Origin: Chryseobacterium sp. 36-9
GTDB taxonomy: Bacteria; Bacteroidota; Bacteroidia; Flavobacteriales; Weeksellaceae
Reading direction: 5' to 3'
DNA: 64,000 nt
Assembly: GCA_001898785.1 (NCBI GenBank)
Contig: MKVE01000017.1
Coordinates: 1-64,000 of the forward strand
The notes under the pieces were generated by a model. That model made no database searches and was not told where the DNA came from. It worked only from the letters and a program-made list of their open reading frames with translations. Position 1 is the stretch's first letter, and each line of letters opens with the position of its first letter. Of this stretch, positions 1-9,576 are shown piece by piece. A program made the position numbers and the translations under genes.

Positions 1-252
1 CTTCCAACACCTACAACGGAAATATTAACAAAAAACTCTACTTTTGAGTGTTACTAACAAGGGGAAGATTACAGAACGACAAAAACAGATAAAATCACTA
101 TTAATGAGGAATATTCACGATTAGAAATTCTGGAGGGAGGTATAAATATTTCAAGTTCTATAATTTTAAAAGTTTTAGATTACTTTAGTTTTTACCCTTC
201 AAAAGAGTCAGTTTTACAGATTCAGAAACAGTTCTTAGAAAAAGGTTACTAA
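1..252 (+). pseudogene. Possible 3' remnant of an unidentified gene with one in-frame stop
   Basis: Reading frame 1 is open from the window edge to a TAA at 55-57, then open again from 58 to a TAA at 250-252. The second part gives a protein-like 64-residue stretch (…INEEYSRLEILEGG…, ending …QKQFLEKGY) with no ATG start. This looks like the decayed end of a gene whose body lies left of the window. The family is not recognised. It may equally be chance open frame in AT-rich DNA. Confidence 0.3.
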
Positions 253-657
253 AGAAAATTACGTAAATTCAGTTCAATTTTAGAACCTATTTTAAGATGA
301 TTTTTTGAATATTTAATATGTACATCTATATTAAAGAAGTATTATAATTTGGAAAGACCAATATTGATATAAGAATTTAATATATTATTCATCTAAAAAT
401 CAAGTGTAAATTAATATATAATTTTGTTTTGAAAAAAATGAAAATTAGTTTACTGAAAAATTGAGTTAAAATTAAATTATGGTGGCAATATTATTTAAAT
501 GTACATATCTAATTTTATCTAAAAGCATCAGTTTTTTTCTATAATTATAAATGACTTAGATGTATTGTAGGTATTTTATTTTTTTGATTCGGCATAATCA
601 AATGTATAATTTCCTTAAAATTTTAGGATAAAATATTTTTTTGGTAATTATATTTTA
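253..657. other. AT-rich intergenic region, no gene seen
   Basis: About 400 bases of very AT-rich sequence with no convincing open frame on either strand. Two TGTACA-centred palindromic words occur, near 318-325 and 501-506, which could be regulator sites, but nothing here proves it. The end of the region carries the promoter of the metal-efflux genes. Confidence 0.5.
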
Positions 658-665
658 TACATTTG
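658..665 (+). promoter_or_regulatory. -7 promoter box of the metal-efflux operon
   Basis: TACATTTG matches the Bacteroidota -7 consensus TAnnTTTG. It ends only four bases before the ATG at 670, so transcription would begin at or next to the start codon. No well-spaced -33 box is obvious. Confidence 0.5.
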
Positions 666-669
666 CATT

Positions 670-999
670 ATGAAATTTGTAAGACTACTTTTCATCATCT
701 ATTTTGTGGCGTTATCCATAATGCCATGTCTAGATAGTGCAAATGCTCAGTCTTTTAAGCAAGATTTCAATTATTCTTTAAGTTCAAAGACACAAGAAGA
801 TTCACATTCGAAGGCAGATTCTTGTTCTCCATTTTGTTCTTGCAACTGTTGCAGAACCACGGTGGCATCTTATAAAATCGAACCAATTCTAGTTTTTTCA
901 AGAATCGCTACTGCGTTTTTTTCTAAGAAAATCCATTTTCAGAAAAACGACTTCGCTTATTTGGTGTACGACCAAATCTGGCAACCGCCTAAAATATAA
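670..999 (+). CDS. Small Cys-rich secreted protein (DUF6660-like)
   Basis: A 109-residue protein with an N-terminal signal peptide (about residues 1-27, cleavage after SANA). A cysteine cluster C52-x3-C56-x-C58-x-C60-C61 follows, and the C-terminus is IWQPPKI. Small proteins of this kind sit in front of CusA/CzcA-type efflux genes in Flavobacteriia and I recall them as DUF6660; the function is unknown. The cysteine cluster and position 157 bases before czcA suggest periplasmic metal binding or sensing, which is inference. Its -7 box abuts the ATG, so the mRNA may be leaderless. Confidence 0.75.
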   Translation: MKFVRLLFIIYFVALSIMPCLDSANAQSFKQDFNYSLSSKTQEDSHSKADSCSPFCSCNCCRTTVASYKIEPILVFSRIATAFFSKKIHFQKNDFAYLVYDQIWQPPKI

Positions 1000-1155
1000 T
1001 TTTTATTGATATGATGGAAGGATTCCCTTTCATCTAAATTGTCTTGGAAACTTTGCAATATCATTGCACTGTAATCCTATTCATCTTTGCATCATCTTTT
1101 AAATTCAGTTTTATACTGATTTTAACTTTGGGCAATCCAATAAAAATTAAATTCA

Positions 1156-4100
1156 ATGTTAGATAAAATCATAAGATTTAGTATCAAGAACAAGATTGTC
1201 ATTGGTATCATGACCTTGTTATTGATTATTTGGGGAGTTTGGAGCGCAACCAAACTGCCAATTGATGCTACACCGGATATTACCAATAATCAGGTGCAGA
1301 TCATCACAGTATGTCCCACACTTGCTGGACAGGAAGTAGAACAACTTGTTACCTTCCCAATTGAACAAAGTATCGCAAATGTACCAGATATTGAGGAAAC
1401 TAGGAGTATTTCTAGATTCGGTCTATCAGTGATTACAGTTGTTTTTAAAGAAGAGGTAGATATTTATTTTGCTCGCCAACTGGTTACTGAAAAATTAAAA
1501 CAAGCAGAAGAAGAAATTCCCCAAGGTGTTGGAACTCCTGAACTTGCCCCTGTTAGTACTGGACTTGGAGAAGTTTATCAATATATCCTGCATCCCAAAA
1601 AAGGCAGTGAGAAAAAGTATGATGCTAAAGAACTGCGAACAATGCAGGACTGGATTGTGCGAAGACAGCTTAATGGAACACCTGGAGTTGCAGAGATCAA
1701 CAGTTTTGGCGGTCAGTTAAAACAATACGAGGTCGCTGTAAATCCAGACAGATTAAGAGCGATGGGCGTAAGTATATCTGATATTTTTACCGCTCTCGAA
1801 AAAAATAATCAGAATACAGGAGGTGCTTATATTGATAAAAAGCCAAATGCATATTTTATCCGTGGAATCGGTTTGGTAACATCTTTAGAAGACGCAGGGA
1901 ACATTGTAGTTAAAAATAATACGGGCAGTGTTCCAATCTTCATAAAAGATGTTGCTGAAGTGCGTCTGGGAAGTGCTGTGAGATATGGTGCAATGACTTT
2001 TAATGGTCAGGTCGATGCTGTGGGAGGTGTTGTTATGATGCTAAAGGGAGCCAACAGTAATGAAGTGGTGAACAGAATTAAAGAAAAGATACCAGTTATA
2101 CATAGAACCGACCTGGTTGGAAGAGCAATCGACACAGTAGAAAAAAACCTAATTGAAGGTGCACTCATTGTCATCTTCGTACTTGTTATCTTCTTGGGTA
2201 ATTTAAGAGCAGGTTTAATTGTAGCATCAGCTATTCCATTATCATTACTGTTTGCATTAGGAATGATGAATGTGTTTGGTGTGAGTGCTAACCTGATGAG
2301 TTTAGGAGCGATTGATTTCGGGCTTATTGTTGATGGGGCAGTTATTATTGTGGAAGCTACCTTACATCATTTAGGCTTGAATAAATCAAAAAAAATGCTT
2401 ACCCAAGCAGAAATGGATGAAGAAGTTTTTCTTTCTGCATCCAAAATCAGAAGTAGTGCAGCATTTGGAGAAATCATTATTCTAATTGTATACATTCCGA
2501 TTTTAACATTGGTGGGAGTAGAAGGTAAAATGTTTACGCCTATGGCTAAAACTGTGGGATTTGCTATTTTGGGCGCTCTGATTTTATCATTGACTTATAT
2601 TCCGATGATGAGTGCTTTATTCTTATCAAAAAAGATGAGCCACAAAGAAAATTTCTCTGATAAAATGATGAACAGAATTCAGAAAGTTTATCAGCCTTTA
2701 TTGGAAAAAGCATTAAAAATAAAATATTGGCTGGTTGGAGGAACCGTAGCTCTCTTTGCTGTAGCAATATTTGTTTTTGGGAGAATGGGTGGTGAATTTA
2801 TACCTCAGTTGCAGGAAGGCGATTTTGCATTCCACTGTATCCTTCCACAAGGAAGTTCCTTAAATCAAAGTATTGAAACTTCAATGCAGGCTTCAAGAAT
2901 TATAAAACAGTTTGATGAGGTAAAAATGGTTGTTGGTAAAACTGGCGCTGCTGAAGTACCTACCGACCCAATGCCACCGGAAGCTACTGATATGATGGTT
3001 ATCTTGAAACCTCAGAAAGAATGGAAAACAAAGAAAACGTATGACGAACTCGCTGATGAAATCTCAGAGAAATTAGAAGTGATTCCTGGAGTTTTCTTTG
3101 AAAAGAACCAACCTATCCAAATGCGTTTTAATGAGTTAATGACAGGTATTAGACAAGATGTTGCAGTTAAAATTTTTGGTGAAAACTTAGATTCTCTGGC
3201 AATTTATGCTGATAAGACTGCTAAGGTAATACAGTCTGTTAAAGGTTCTACATCTCCCCAAATTGAGCGTGTAAGCGGACTCCCTCAGATTAACGTAGAG
3301 TATGACAGAACCAGAATGGCCAATTACGGATTAAACATTGAAGACGTTAATAATGCAGTAAGTACAGCTTTTGCAGGTAAATCAGCAGGTCAGGTTTTTG
3401 AAAATGAAAGGAGGTTCGATCTGGTTGTAAGATTAGACAGTTTACACAGAACAAATATTGACGATGTTAGTAATCTAATGATTTCTACTGCCTCTGGAAC
3501 GCAAATTCCACTCGCCCAGGTTGCTAATATTAGTTACAAATTAGGGCCTGCCCAAATCAGCCGCGAAGCGGGAAAAAGAAGGATTGTAATAGGTTTCAAT
3601 GTGAAAGACCGTGATGTTGAAAGTGTAGTTAAGGACATACAATCAAAGCTCGATAAAGAAGTAAAACTTCCTGCAGGATATTATTTTACCTATGGAGGTC
3701 AATTTGAGAATCTTCAGGCAGCAAGTAAGAGATTAATGATTGCAGTTCCAGTATCGCTATTCTTAATCTTTATGCTGCTTTATTTTACATTTAATTCATT
3801 TAAGCAAGCCACTTTAATTTTTACGGCTATTCCTATGAGTGCGATTGGTGGTGTATTCGCATTATTATTGAGAGATATGCCATTCAGTATCAGTGCCGGA
3901 ATTGGCTTTATTGCTTTATTTGGTGTTGCCGTTTTGAATGGAATTGTATTGATTGGAACATTTAATCAATTGGAAAAGGAAGGCGAGACCAATATTCTGA
4001 AAAGAGTAATGGAAGGTACAAAAACAAGATTAAGACCTGTTTTAATGACTGCAACAGTAGCTTCATTAGGATTTTTACCGATGGCTATTTCTACAGGTGC

Positions 4101-5478
4101 AGGAGCTGAAGTGCAAAAACCTTTGGCGACAGTTGTTATCGGAGGTTTGGTTACGGCGACTTTCTTAACATTATTTGTCTTACCAATGTTGTATATTATT
4201 TTTAATACCAAGATTAATTTAAAAAAGATCAATAACAAATCGGTAACCGCCATTGTGGTTTTAGGATTTTTATTTTTAGGACAGACTTTTAGTGCACAAC
4301 AGGGAAGAACCATAACAGTCGAAGAAGCTACACGTACTGCTATTGAGAATAATCAATCAATCCGATCGAGAGATCTGGATATTAAAGCTACACAGGCATT
4401 GATTCCAACGTCCAAAGAGCTCCCGAAAATGAATGTGGATGCTCAATTGGGGCAGTATAACTCTAAGAAATTTGACCAATCATTTTCGATCTCCCAAACG
4501 ATTCCATTTCCAACTTTGTTCAAAGCAAGAAAAGAGTTGATTGCGGAACAGATTAAAGGAAAGCAAATCAACAGGGAAGTTTCTATGAATGAATTAGCGA
4601 AACAGGTTCGAACGTATTATTATCAAATTGAGTATTTACAATTTAATAAATCCAAGCTTAGCAATCTGGATAGTTTATACAATGACTTTATCAGAGTTGC
4701 AACGGTTAGGTTTAAAGCCGGAGATATTAAAAAAATTGAAATCAATACAGCTGAAACACAGAGAGGGGAAATCAACTTATTGCTTAAACAGAATGAGGTT
4801 TATCTTACCAATGCCTATAAAAATTTAAAAACATTGCTAAATATTGAAGAGGATATTTCAGTTCCATTTGATCAGAACTATCATCCGCTACAAGCACAAT
4901 ATGTTTTAGACAGCAGTGCCATTGCACAGCATCCTACCGTAAAAGCTTTTTATCAGGAAATGCAGATTGCGGAAAAAAATAAGAAAGTTGAAAAATCTTT
5001 GGGACTTCCTGACTTTACCATCGGATATACTAATCAGTCATTGATAGGATTTCAAACCATCAACGGGATGGATCAGTATTTCAATGGAGGAAACAGGTTT
5101 CATTCGGCAACAATTGGTGTTTCTATTCCTTTGACATTTGGAGCTACGAAAGCAAGAATCCAGTCTTATGAATATCAGAGACAAATGGCAGAATCAAATG
5201 CAAAATTCCAGCAAAAGCAGCTTGAAGCGCAATTGCAAAATGCATTTAATCAATATCAGCAAAATGTTAATCAGTATGACTACTACGTTAATCAAGCGAT
5301 TCCAAATGCTGAGAAAATTGCCAAAGCAGGACAATTAGGTTATAAAACAGGAGAAATTTCTTATGTAGAATATCTTTTTGCACTGCAGACTTCCACCAAT
5401 ATTCAGCTTAAATACCTGGAATCTATTCAACAGGTCAACGAATCTGTAGTTATCATTAATTCAATCATCAATAAATAG
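1156..5478 (+). CDS. czcA: CzcA/CusA-type RND heavy-metal efflux pump fused to a TolC-like outer-membrane factor
   Basis: A 1440-residue protein. Residues 1 to about 1025 are a complete RND pump: TM1 near 11-31, two large periplasmic porter domains, and the TM4 proton-relay signature DFGLIVDGAV with D387 and D393, the heavy-metal (HME) subclass form. After TM12 comes a basic and hydrophobic stretch at about 1020-1048 (ending GQTFSAQQ) that looks like a signal peptide. Residues about 1050-1440 are a TolC/CzcC family outer-membrane factor. RND-TolC fusions are known in Bacteroidota. Compared with the usual family sequence, about 15 residues seem to be missing before R317. The adaptor gene follows after 4 bases, so this one operon supplies all three parts of the efflux complex. 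Metal choice (Co/Zn/Cd or Cu/Ag) cannot be read from the sequence. Confidence 0.93.
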   Translation: MLDKIIRFSIKNKIVIGIMTLLLIIWGVWSATKLPIDATPDITNNQVQIITVCPTLAGQEVEQLVTFPIEQSIANVPDIEETRSISRFGLSVITVVFKEEVDIYFARQLVTEKLKQAEEEIPQGVGTPELAPVSTGLGEVYQYILHPKKGSEKKYDAKELRTMQDWIVRRQLNGTPGVAEINSFGGQLKQYEVAVNPDRLRAMGVSISDIFTALEKNNQNTGGAYIDKKPNAYFIRGIGLVTSLEDAGNIVVKNNTGSVPIFIKDVAEVRLGSAVRYGAMTFNGQVDAVGGVVMMLKGANSNEVVNRIKEKIPVIHRTDLVGRAIDTVEKNLIEGALIVIFVLVIFLGNLRAGLIVASAIPLSLLFALGMMNVFGVSANLMSLGAIDFGLIVDGAVIIVEATLHHLGLNKSKKMLTQAEMDEEVFLSASKIRSSAAFGEIIILIVYIPILTLVGVEGKMFTPMAKTVGFAILGALILSLTYIPMMSALFLSKKMSHKENFSDKMMNRIQKVYQPLLEKALKIKYWLVGGTVALFAVAIFVFGRMGGEFIPQLQEGDFAFHCILPQGSSLNQSIETSMQASRIIKQFDEVKMVVGKTGAAEVPTDPMPPEATDMMVILKPQKEWKTKKTYDELADEISEKLEVIPGVFFEKNQPIQMRFNELMTGIRQDVAVKIFGENLDSLAIYADKTAKVIQSVKGSTSPQIERVSGLPQINVEYDRTRMANYGLNIEDVNNAVSTAFAGKSAGQVFENERRFDLVVRLDSLHRTNIDDVSNLMISTASGTQIPLAQVANISYKLGPAQISREAGKRRIVIGFNVKDRDVESVVKDIQSKLDKEVKLPAGYYFTYGGQFENLQAASKRLMIAVPVSLFLIFMLLYFTFNSFKQATLIFTAIPMSAIGGVFALLLRDMPFSISAGIGFIALFGVAVLNGIVLIGTFNQLEKEGETNILKRVMEGTKTRLRPVLMTATVASLGFLPMAISTGAGAEVQKPLATVVIGGLVTATFLTLFVLPMLYIIFNTKINLKKINNKSVTAIVVLGFLFLGQTFSAQQGRTITVEEATRTAIENNQSIRSRDLDIKATQALIPTSKELPKMNVDAQLGQYNSKKFDQSFSISQTIPFPTLFKARKELIAEQIKGKQINREVSMNELAKQVRTYYYQIEYLQFNKSKLSNLDSLYNDFIRVATVRFKAGDIKKIEINTAETQRGEINLLLKQNEVYLTNAYKNLKTLLNIEEDISVPFDQNYHPLQAQYVLDSSAIAQHPTVKAFYQEMQIAEKNKKVEKSLGLPDFTIGYTNQSLIGFQTINGMDQYFNGGNRFHSATIGVSIPLTFGATKARIQSYEYQRQMAESNAKFQQKQLEAQLQNAFNQYQQNVNQYDYYVNQAIPNAEKIAKAGQLGYKTGEISYVEYLFALQTSTNIQLKYLESIQQVNESVVIINSIINK

Positions 5479-5482
5479 ACAA

Positions 5483-6796
5483 ATGAAAATCAAATATAGC
5501 ATTGTATCTCTAGCCTTAATTTCTATTCTAGCGGTCAGCTGTGGAAAAAAAGATGCTCCGGCAGAAGGAGAAGAGAAACCAAAAACAGAACAGGCAGAAG
5601 AAAGTCACGAAGAAGCTCCGCAAACTATTGCGGAACTGACTGAAGAACAGATGAAATCTGTAGGAATCAGTCTTGGAACTTTAGAAATGAAAGATTTAGC
5701 CTCAACTATTAAGGCAAATGGTGTTCTTCGTGTACCCAATAACAGAAAGGCAACGGTCACTTCACTGTATGGAGGTGTCATTAAGACATTAACCGTTCAG
5801 ATAGGAGATTATGTAAGACAGGGACAGGTTATTGCTACAATCAGTAACCCTGAATACATTCAGTTACAGGAACAATATCTGACTATTAACAGCAGAATAA
5901 CTTATGCAGAGCAGGAATTCAGAAGGCAAAAGGAGCTTTTTGACAATGATGCCGGAGCAAAAAAGAATCTGCAAAGTTCTGATGCGGAGCTAAAAAGTTT
6001 AAGAACCCAGAGATCATCGTTACAAAGACAATTACAGCTAATGGGAATCAGTCCTGGGAAAGTAAGCAATGGAAACCTAAGATCAGGCTTGGTCATTACA
6101 TCGCCAATCAGCGGAACAGTTAGTACGATTAATGCACAGATAGGAAGTTATGTTGATGTATCGTCACCGGTTTTGGAGATCATCGATAACAGCTCAATTC
6201 ATTTGGATTTACAAGTCTTTGAAAGAGATCTTCCCAAAATGAAAGTTGGTCAGATTGTGCAGTTTAAGCTCACCAACAATCCGGAAGAAACCTTTAATGC
6301 AAAAGTGTACAGCATCGGATCATCTTTTGAAAATGAAAGTAAAACGATTTCAGTTCATGCAATGGTTACCGGGAACAAAGCTGGCTTGATTGACGGAATG
6401 AATATTACAGGAAATGTAAGCCTTGGAAATTCACAAACTCCCGCCGTTCCAAATGAAGCTATTGTAGAAGCCGATGGTAAATTCTATGTATTTGTACAAA
6501 CTTCTAAAAAAGTGGAAGAGCACGCTGAAGAAAAAGGAGATGACGATCATGGTCACGGGCATGATGAAGGAGAGGCGGAACACGGTCACAAAAATGAAAC
6601 CGAAGCAGGAAACCATGCAAAGGAGCAGGCTAAGAAAATGAATTTTGAAAAAATTGAAGTGGTAAAAGGGACTTCAGATATGGGTTACACAGCGATTACG
6701 CCTGTGAGTGCAATTGCACCTGATGCAAAAATTGTGGTAAAAGGCGCATTCTTCGTGAATGCTAAGCTTTCTAATGCAGGAGACCACGGACATTAA
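5483..6796 (+). CDS. czcB: RND efflux periplasmic adaptor lipoprotein, CzcB/CusB type
   Basis: A 437-residue membrane-fusion protein with a lipobox (LAVSC, Cys20), so it is anchored in the inner membrane. A barrel-sandwich/lipoyl segment and coiled hairpin lie at about residues 90-200 and a beta-barrel follows. At about 349-380 there is a His/Glu/Asp-rich insert (DDDHGHGHDEGE, HGHKN) likely to bind metal. It starts 4 bases after the pump gene, so the two are probably translationally coupled. The role is to link the pump to the outer-membrane factor and perhaps hand over metal. Confidence 0.92.
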   Translation: MKIKYSIVSLALISILAVSCGKKDAPAEGEEKPKTEQAEESHEEAPQTIAELTEEQMKSVGISLGTLEMKDLASTIKANGVLRVPNNRKATVTSLYGGVIKTLTVQIGDYVRQGQVIATISNPEYIQLQEQYLTINSRITYAEQEFRRQKELFDNDAGAKKNLQSSDAELKSLRTQRSSLQRQLQLMGISPGKVSNGNLRSGLVITSPISGTVSTINAQIGSYVDVSSPVLEIIDNSSIHLDLQVFERDLPKMKVGQIVQFKLTNNPEETFNAKVYSIGSSFENESKTISVHAMVTGNKAGLIDGMNITGNVSLGNSQTPAVPNEAIVEADGKFYVFVQTSKKVEEHAEEKGDDDHGHGHDEGEAEHGHKNETEAGNHAKEQAKKMNFEKIEVVKGTSDMGYTAITPVSAIAPDAKIVVKGAFFVNAKLSNAGDHGH

Positions 6797-6855
6797 TTAA
6801 TCAATAATCAAGTGAAATCCTATCTTGATTTCACTTGATTTTAAAAATATTAGTT

Positions 6856-7599
6856 ATGCCTTTAAAACAAGAATTAGAAACCCAGGGAAATTGGCTGTTC
6901 AGATACAGAAGTTTTTTGCCGATTATCGTTCTGGCGCTTGGCTTAGGAGTTTTTATCCAAAATGTTTTGCTGAAAAACGATAATGATTGTTCACTTTTCT
7001 TTGAGATGCTTTGTTTAGCTGTAAGCATTTTAGGTTTGATTATAAGAGTGTATACTGTTGGTTTTACTCCGCATAATACTTCAGGAAGAAATACAAAAGC
7101 AGGGCAGGTTGCAGATGAATTAAACACTACAGGTATTTACAGTACAACCAGAAATCCATTGTACTTAGGTAATTTTTTTATGTGGCTTGGGCTTGCGATG
7201 TTTACTGAAAATCTGTGGTTTGTAATTTCATTTGTGTTTTTTTATTGGGTCTATTATGAAAGGATTGTTTTTGCTGAAGAGCAATTTTTAGAAAGAAAAT
7301 TTGGAGAGCAATATACTAAGTGGGCTGATAAAGTACCGGTTTTTATACCGAATTTATACCTTTTCAGAAATACTCATCTTAGCTTCAGTTTAAAAAAAGT
7401 TCTATTAAAAGAAAAAAACGGACTTTTTGCCATGTTTCTGATTTTTACTGTTTTTGAAATTACCGGAGAAATTATCCTAAGACATACGCATTATAATATG
7501 ATTTTTATTGTAGGCTGTATTCTTACTATGATTCTATACATTATTTTAAAAGTAATAAAAAAACGTAAAACAATGTTGCAAAATAAATTTAGTCAATAA
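6856..7599 (+). CDS. CzcN-like membrane methyltransferase (ICMT/PEMT family)
   Basis: A 247-residue multi-span membrane protein. It carries the isoprenylcysteine/phospholipid methyltransferase signature: GIYSTTRNPLYLG near residue 98, then an aromatic helix with FAEEQFLERKFG. The ATG at 6856 was chosen over a TTG at 6835 because the protein then starts MPLKQELETQGNW. In Cupriavidus, czcN of the czc cobalt-zinc-cadmium cluster encodes a protein of this type, so position just after czcB supports a CzcN-like role. The substrate is unknown for the family. Confidence 0.8.
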   Translation: MPLKQELETQGNWLFRYRSFLPIIVLALGLGVFIQNVLLKNDNDCSLFFEMLCLAVSILGLIIRVYTVGFTPHNTSGRNTKAGQVADELNTTGIYSTTRNPLYLGNFFMWLGLAMFTENLWFVISFVFFYWVYYERIVFAEEQFLERKFGEQYTKWADKVPVFIPNLYLFRNTHLSFSLKKVLLKEKNGLFAMFLIFTVFEITGEIILRHTHYNMIFIVGCILTMILYIILKVIKKRKTMLQNKFSQ

Positions 7600-7616
7600 T
7601 TAAAAAATCCTCAATT

Positions 7617-8495
7617 ATGCTTTTAAACAAAAGAATTTCGGTTTGGTATTTTGTTAAACAGATTAAATTTCAGATCGTTTTGATTGTCAGCTTTGCTTTT
7701 CTAATAGGCTTTTTAGACGACATTGATTTTTTGAAAAAAATTACCATACCATTGAGTATTCCTGCACTTTTAGGAACTGCTGTCTCTTTACTTTTAGCAT
7801 TCAGGACTGCACAATCTTATGAAAGATGGTGGGAAGCAAGAACCGTTTGGGGCGCTATTGTGAATGATTCAAGATCATTTATGAGATTAATAAAACAATT
7901 TTTCCCTAACTCAGAAAACGATACATCTGAGTTTGCAGAACGACATATCATCTGGCTGAATGCTTTAGGAGAAAGTTTAAGAAAAGTACCTTTTTCAATA
8001 AGAGTAAGAGAATACTTAGAATCGCAAAACATCAATGCTTTAAATATTCCCAATGCCCTTTTAGATAAACATTCTGATCACCTTAGGAAATTGGCAGAAC
8101 AGGAGAATTTATCTGAATACAAATTGGTACAGATGAACGATATGGTCATCAGGTTTTGTGACAGTATGGGAAAATGTGAGCGTTTAAAAAATACTGTTTT
8201 CCCTCGTGCCTACAGCATTTTGCTGCATACATTGATTTACGTTTTTGCATTTCTTCTGCCATTTGGACTGGAAGACTCACAACTTGGTGTTGAGATTGCC
8301 ACGACAATTATTGTACCTGTGATTTTTATAGCTATTGAGAAAACAGCAATCATAATGCAGGACCCCTTTGAAAATACACCGGTAGATACTCCAATGACAT
8401 CATTAGCAAAAACAATTGAAATCAATCTTTTGCAAATGATCGGAGAGAAGAATGTACCAGTTAAAGAAGTGAGTACAAGCTATTATGAAATGTAG
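7617..8495 (+). CDS. Bestrophin-family ion channel (UPF0187)
   Basis: A 292-residue protein with the bacterial bestrophin pattern. It has a short N-terminal part, two hydrophobic segments with the family motif SYERWWEARTVWG near residues 68-80, and two further helices after residue 200. The conserved motif ENTPVDTPMTSL lies near residue 250. It starts 17 bases after the CzcN-like gene. Bestrophins are pentameric chloride or cation channels; bacterial homologues conduct sodium in vitro. Its place in a metal-efflux operon may mean charge or ion balancing, which is inference. Confidence 0.85.
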   Translation: MLLNKRISVWYFVKQIKFQIVLIVSFAFLIGFLDDIDFLKKITIPLSIPALLGTAVSLLLAFRTAQSYERWWEARTVWGAIVNDSRSFMRLIKQFFPNSENDTSEFAERHIIWLNALGESLRKVPFSIRVREYLESQNINALNIPNALLDKHSDHLRKLAEQENLSEYKLVQMNDMVIRFCDSMGKCERLKNTVFPRAYSILLHTLIYVFAFLLPFGLEDSQLGVEIATTIIVPVIFIAIEKTAIIMQDPFENTPVDTPMTSLAKTIEINLLQMIGEKNVPVKEVSTSYYEM

Positions 8496-8522
8496 GCTTA
8501 ATCTAATACAAATCTTAGTGTT

Positions 8523-9416
8523 ATGAACGATCAGAATAAAAATATTTCGGCTTCTGCAAAACATAAAAGAAATCTTTTAATTGTCTTATGTTTAAGTGGC
8601 ACTTATATGATTGCCGAAGTTATTGGCGGTTTAGCTACTAAAAGTCTTGCGCTACTTGCCGATGCAGCTCATATGCTTACTGATGTGGTCGGATTATTCC
8701 TTGCTTTTATAGCAATCAAAATTGGTGAAAGAAAAGCCGATGCACAGAAAACATTCGGCTATTACCGAACAGAAATTCTGGCGGCAGTAATCAATGCGGT
8801 AGTTCTGTTGGGAATTTCTGTATATGTATTGTTTGAAGCATGGCAAAGGTTCAAAAATCCCCCTGAAGTACAGAGCACAGCTATGATGATCGTTGCCGGA
8901 ATAGGCTTGCTGGTGAATATTATCGGAATCATGATTATTAGAAAAGATTCAGGTGAAAGCCTAAATATGAAGGGTGCCTACTTTGAGGTTCTTTCTGACG
9001 CGCTTACCTCAGTAGGAGTAATGATTGCCGGAGTTATTATGTTGACGACAGGATGGTATTATGCTGATCCCCTTATTTCCGCTGTGATAGGGTTATTAAT
9101 ATTTCCGAGAACCTGGAAGCTCTTGAAAGAAGCTGTGAATGTTTTATTAGAAGGAACTCCAAAAGATGTCAATATAGAAGAGCTTAGAAATTCTTTGGAA
9201 TCTGTAAAAGGAGTTATTAAACTTCATGATCTCCACGTTTGGTCATTGACTTCCGGCGTTAATGCGATGAGTTCCCACGTAGTAGCCGACCATCAGGAAG
9301 ATCTCAATAAACTTTTGAAAAATTTGTCAGATAAAGCCACCTCTGAATTTAAAATTAGCCATACTACATTCCAAATTGAAACTGAAGGGCACCAAGAGGG
9401 GGAGGTTCATCTATAA
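8523..9416 (+). CDS. czcD: CDF-family cation efflux protein, CzcD type
   Basis: A 297-residue protein with six predicted membrane spans and a cytoplasmic C-terminal domain (about 205-297, HDLHVWSLTSG). The TM2 metal site D47-H50-D54 is intact. The matching TM5 motif reads E155-V-L-S-D159, with Glu where zinc CDFs usually have His. CDFs exchange cytoplasmic Zn2+/Cd2+/Co2+ for protons and would feed the periplasm-spanning CzcCBA pump. It lies 27 bases after the bestrophin gene, in the same operon. Confidence 0.92.
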   Translation: MNDQNKNISASAKHKRNLLIVLCLSGTYMIAEVIGGLATKSLALLADAAHMLTDVVGLFLAFIAIKIGERKADAQKTFGYYRTEILAAVINAVVLLGISVYVLFEAWQRFKNPPEVQSTAMMIVAGIGLLVNIIGIMIIRKDSGESLNMKGAYFEVLSDALTSVGVMIAGVIMLTTGWYYADPLISAVIGLLIFPRTWKLLKEAVNVLLEGTPKDVNIEELRNSLESVKGVIKLHDLHVWSLTSGVNAMSSHVVADHQEDLNKLLKNLSDKATSEFKISHTTFQIETEGHQEGEVHL

Positions 9417-9576
9417 TAGCAGTTGTGCCATCTTGCATTAATAGATGAAATAAGTAAATGGGAAAATTTCTAAAACATCAAATAGACTATGAATTATAAA
9501 AATCTGGGTCTATTCAAGATGAATTACATACTTACGTATTTTTTTACGCAATTAATCATTTCAAATATTTAGATAT

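Noticed and set aside
3966-4313. Minus-strand frame opposite czcA
   Set aside because: Shadow of the strong + strand coding pattern; no protein-like motif.
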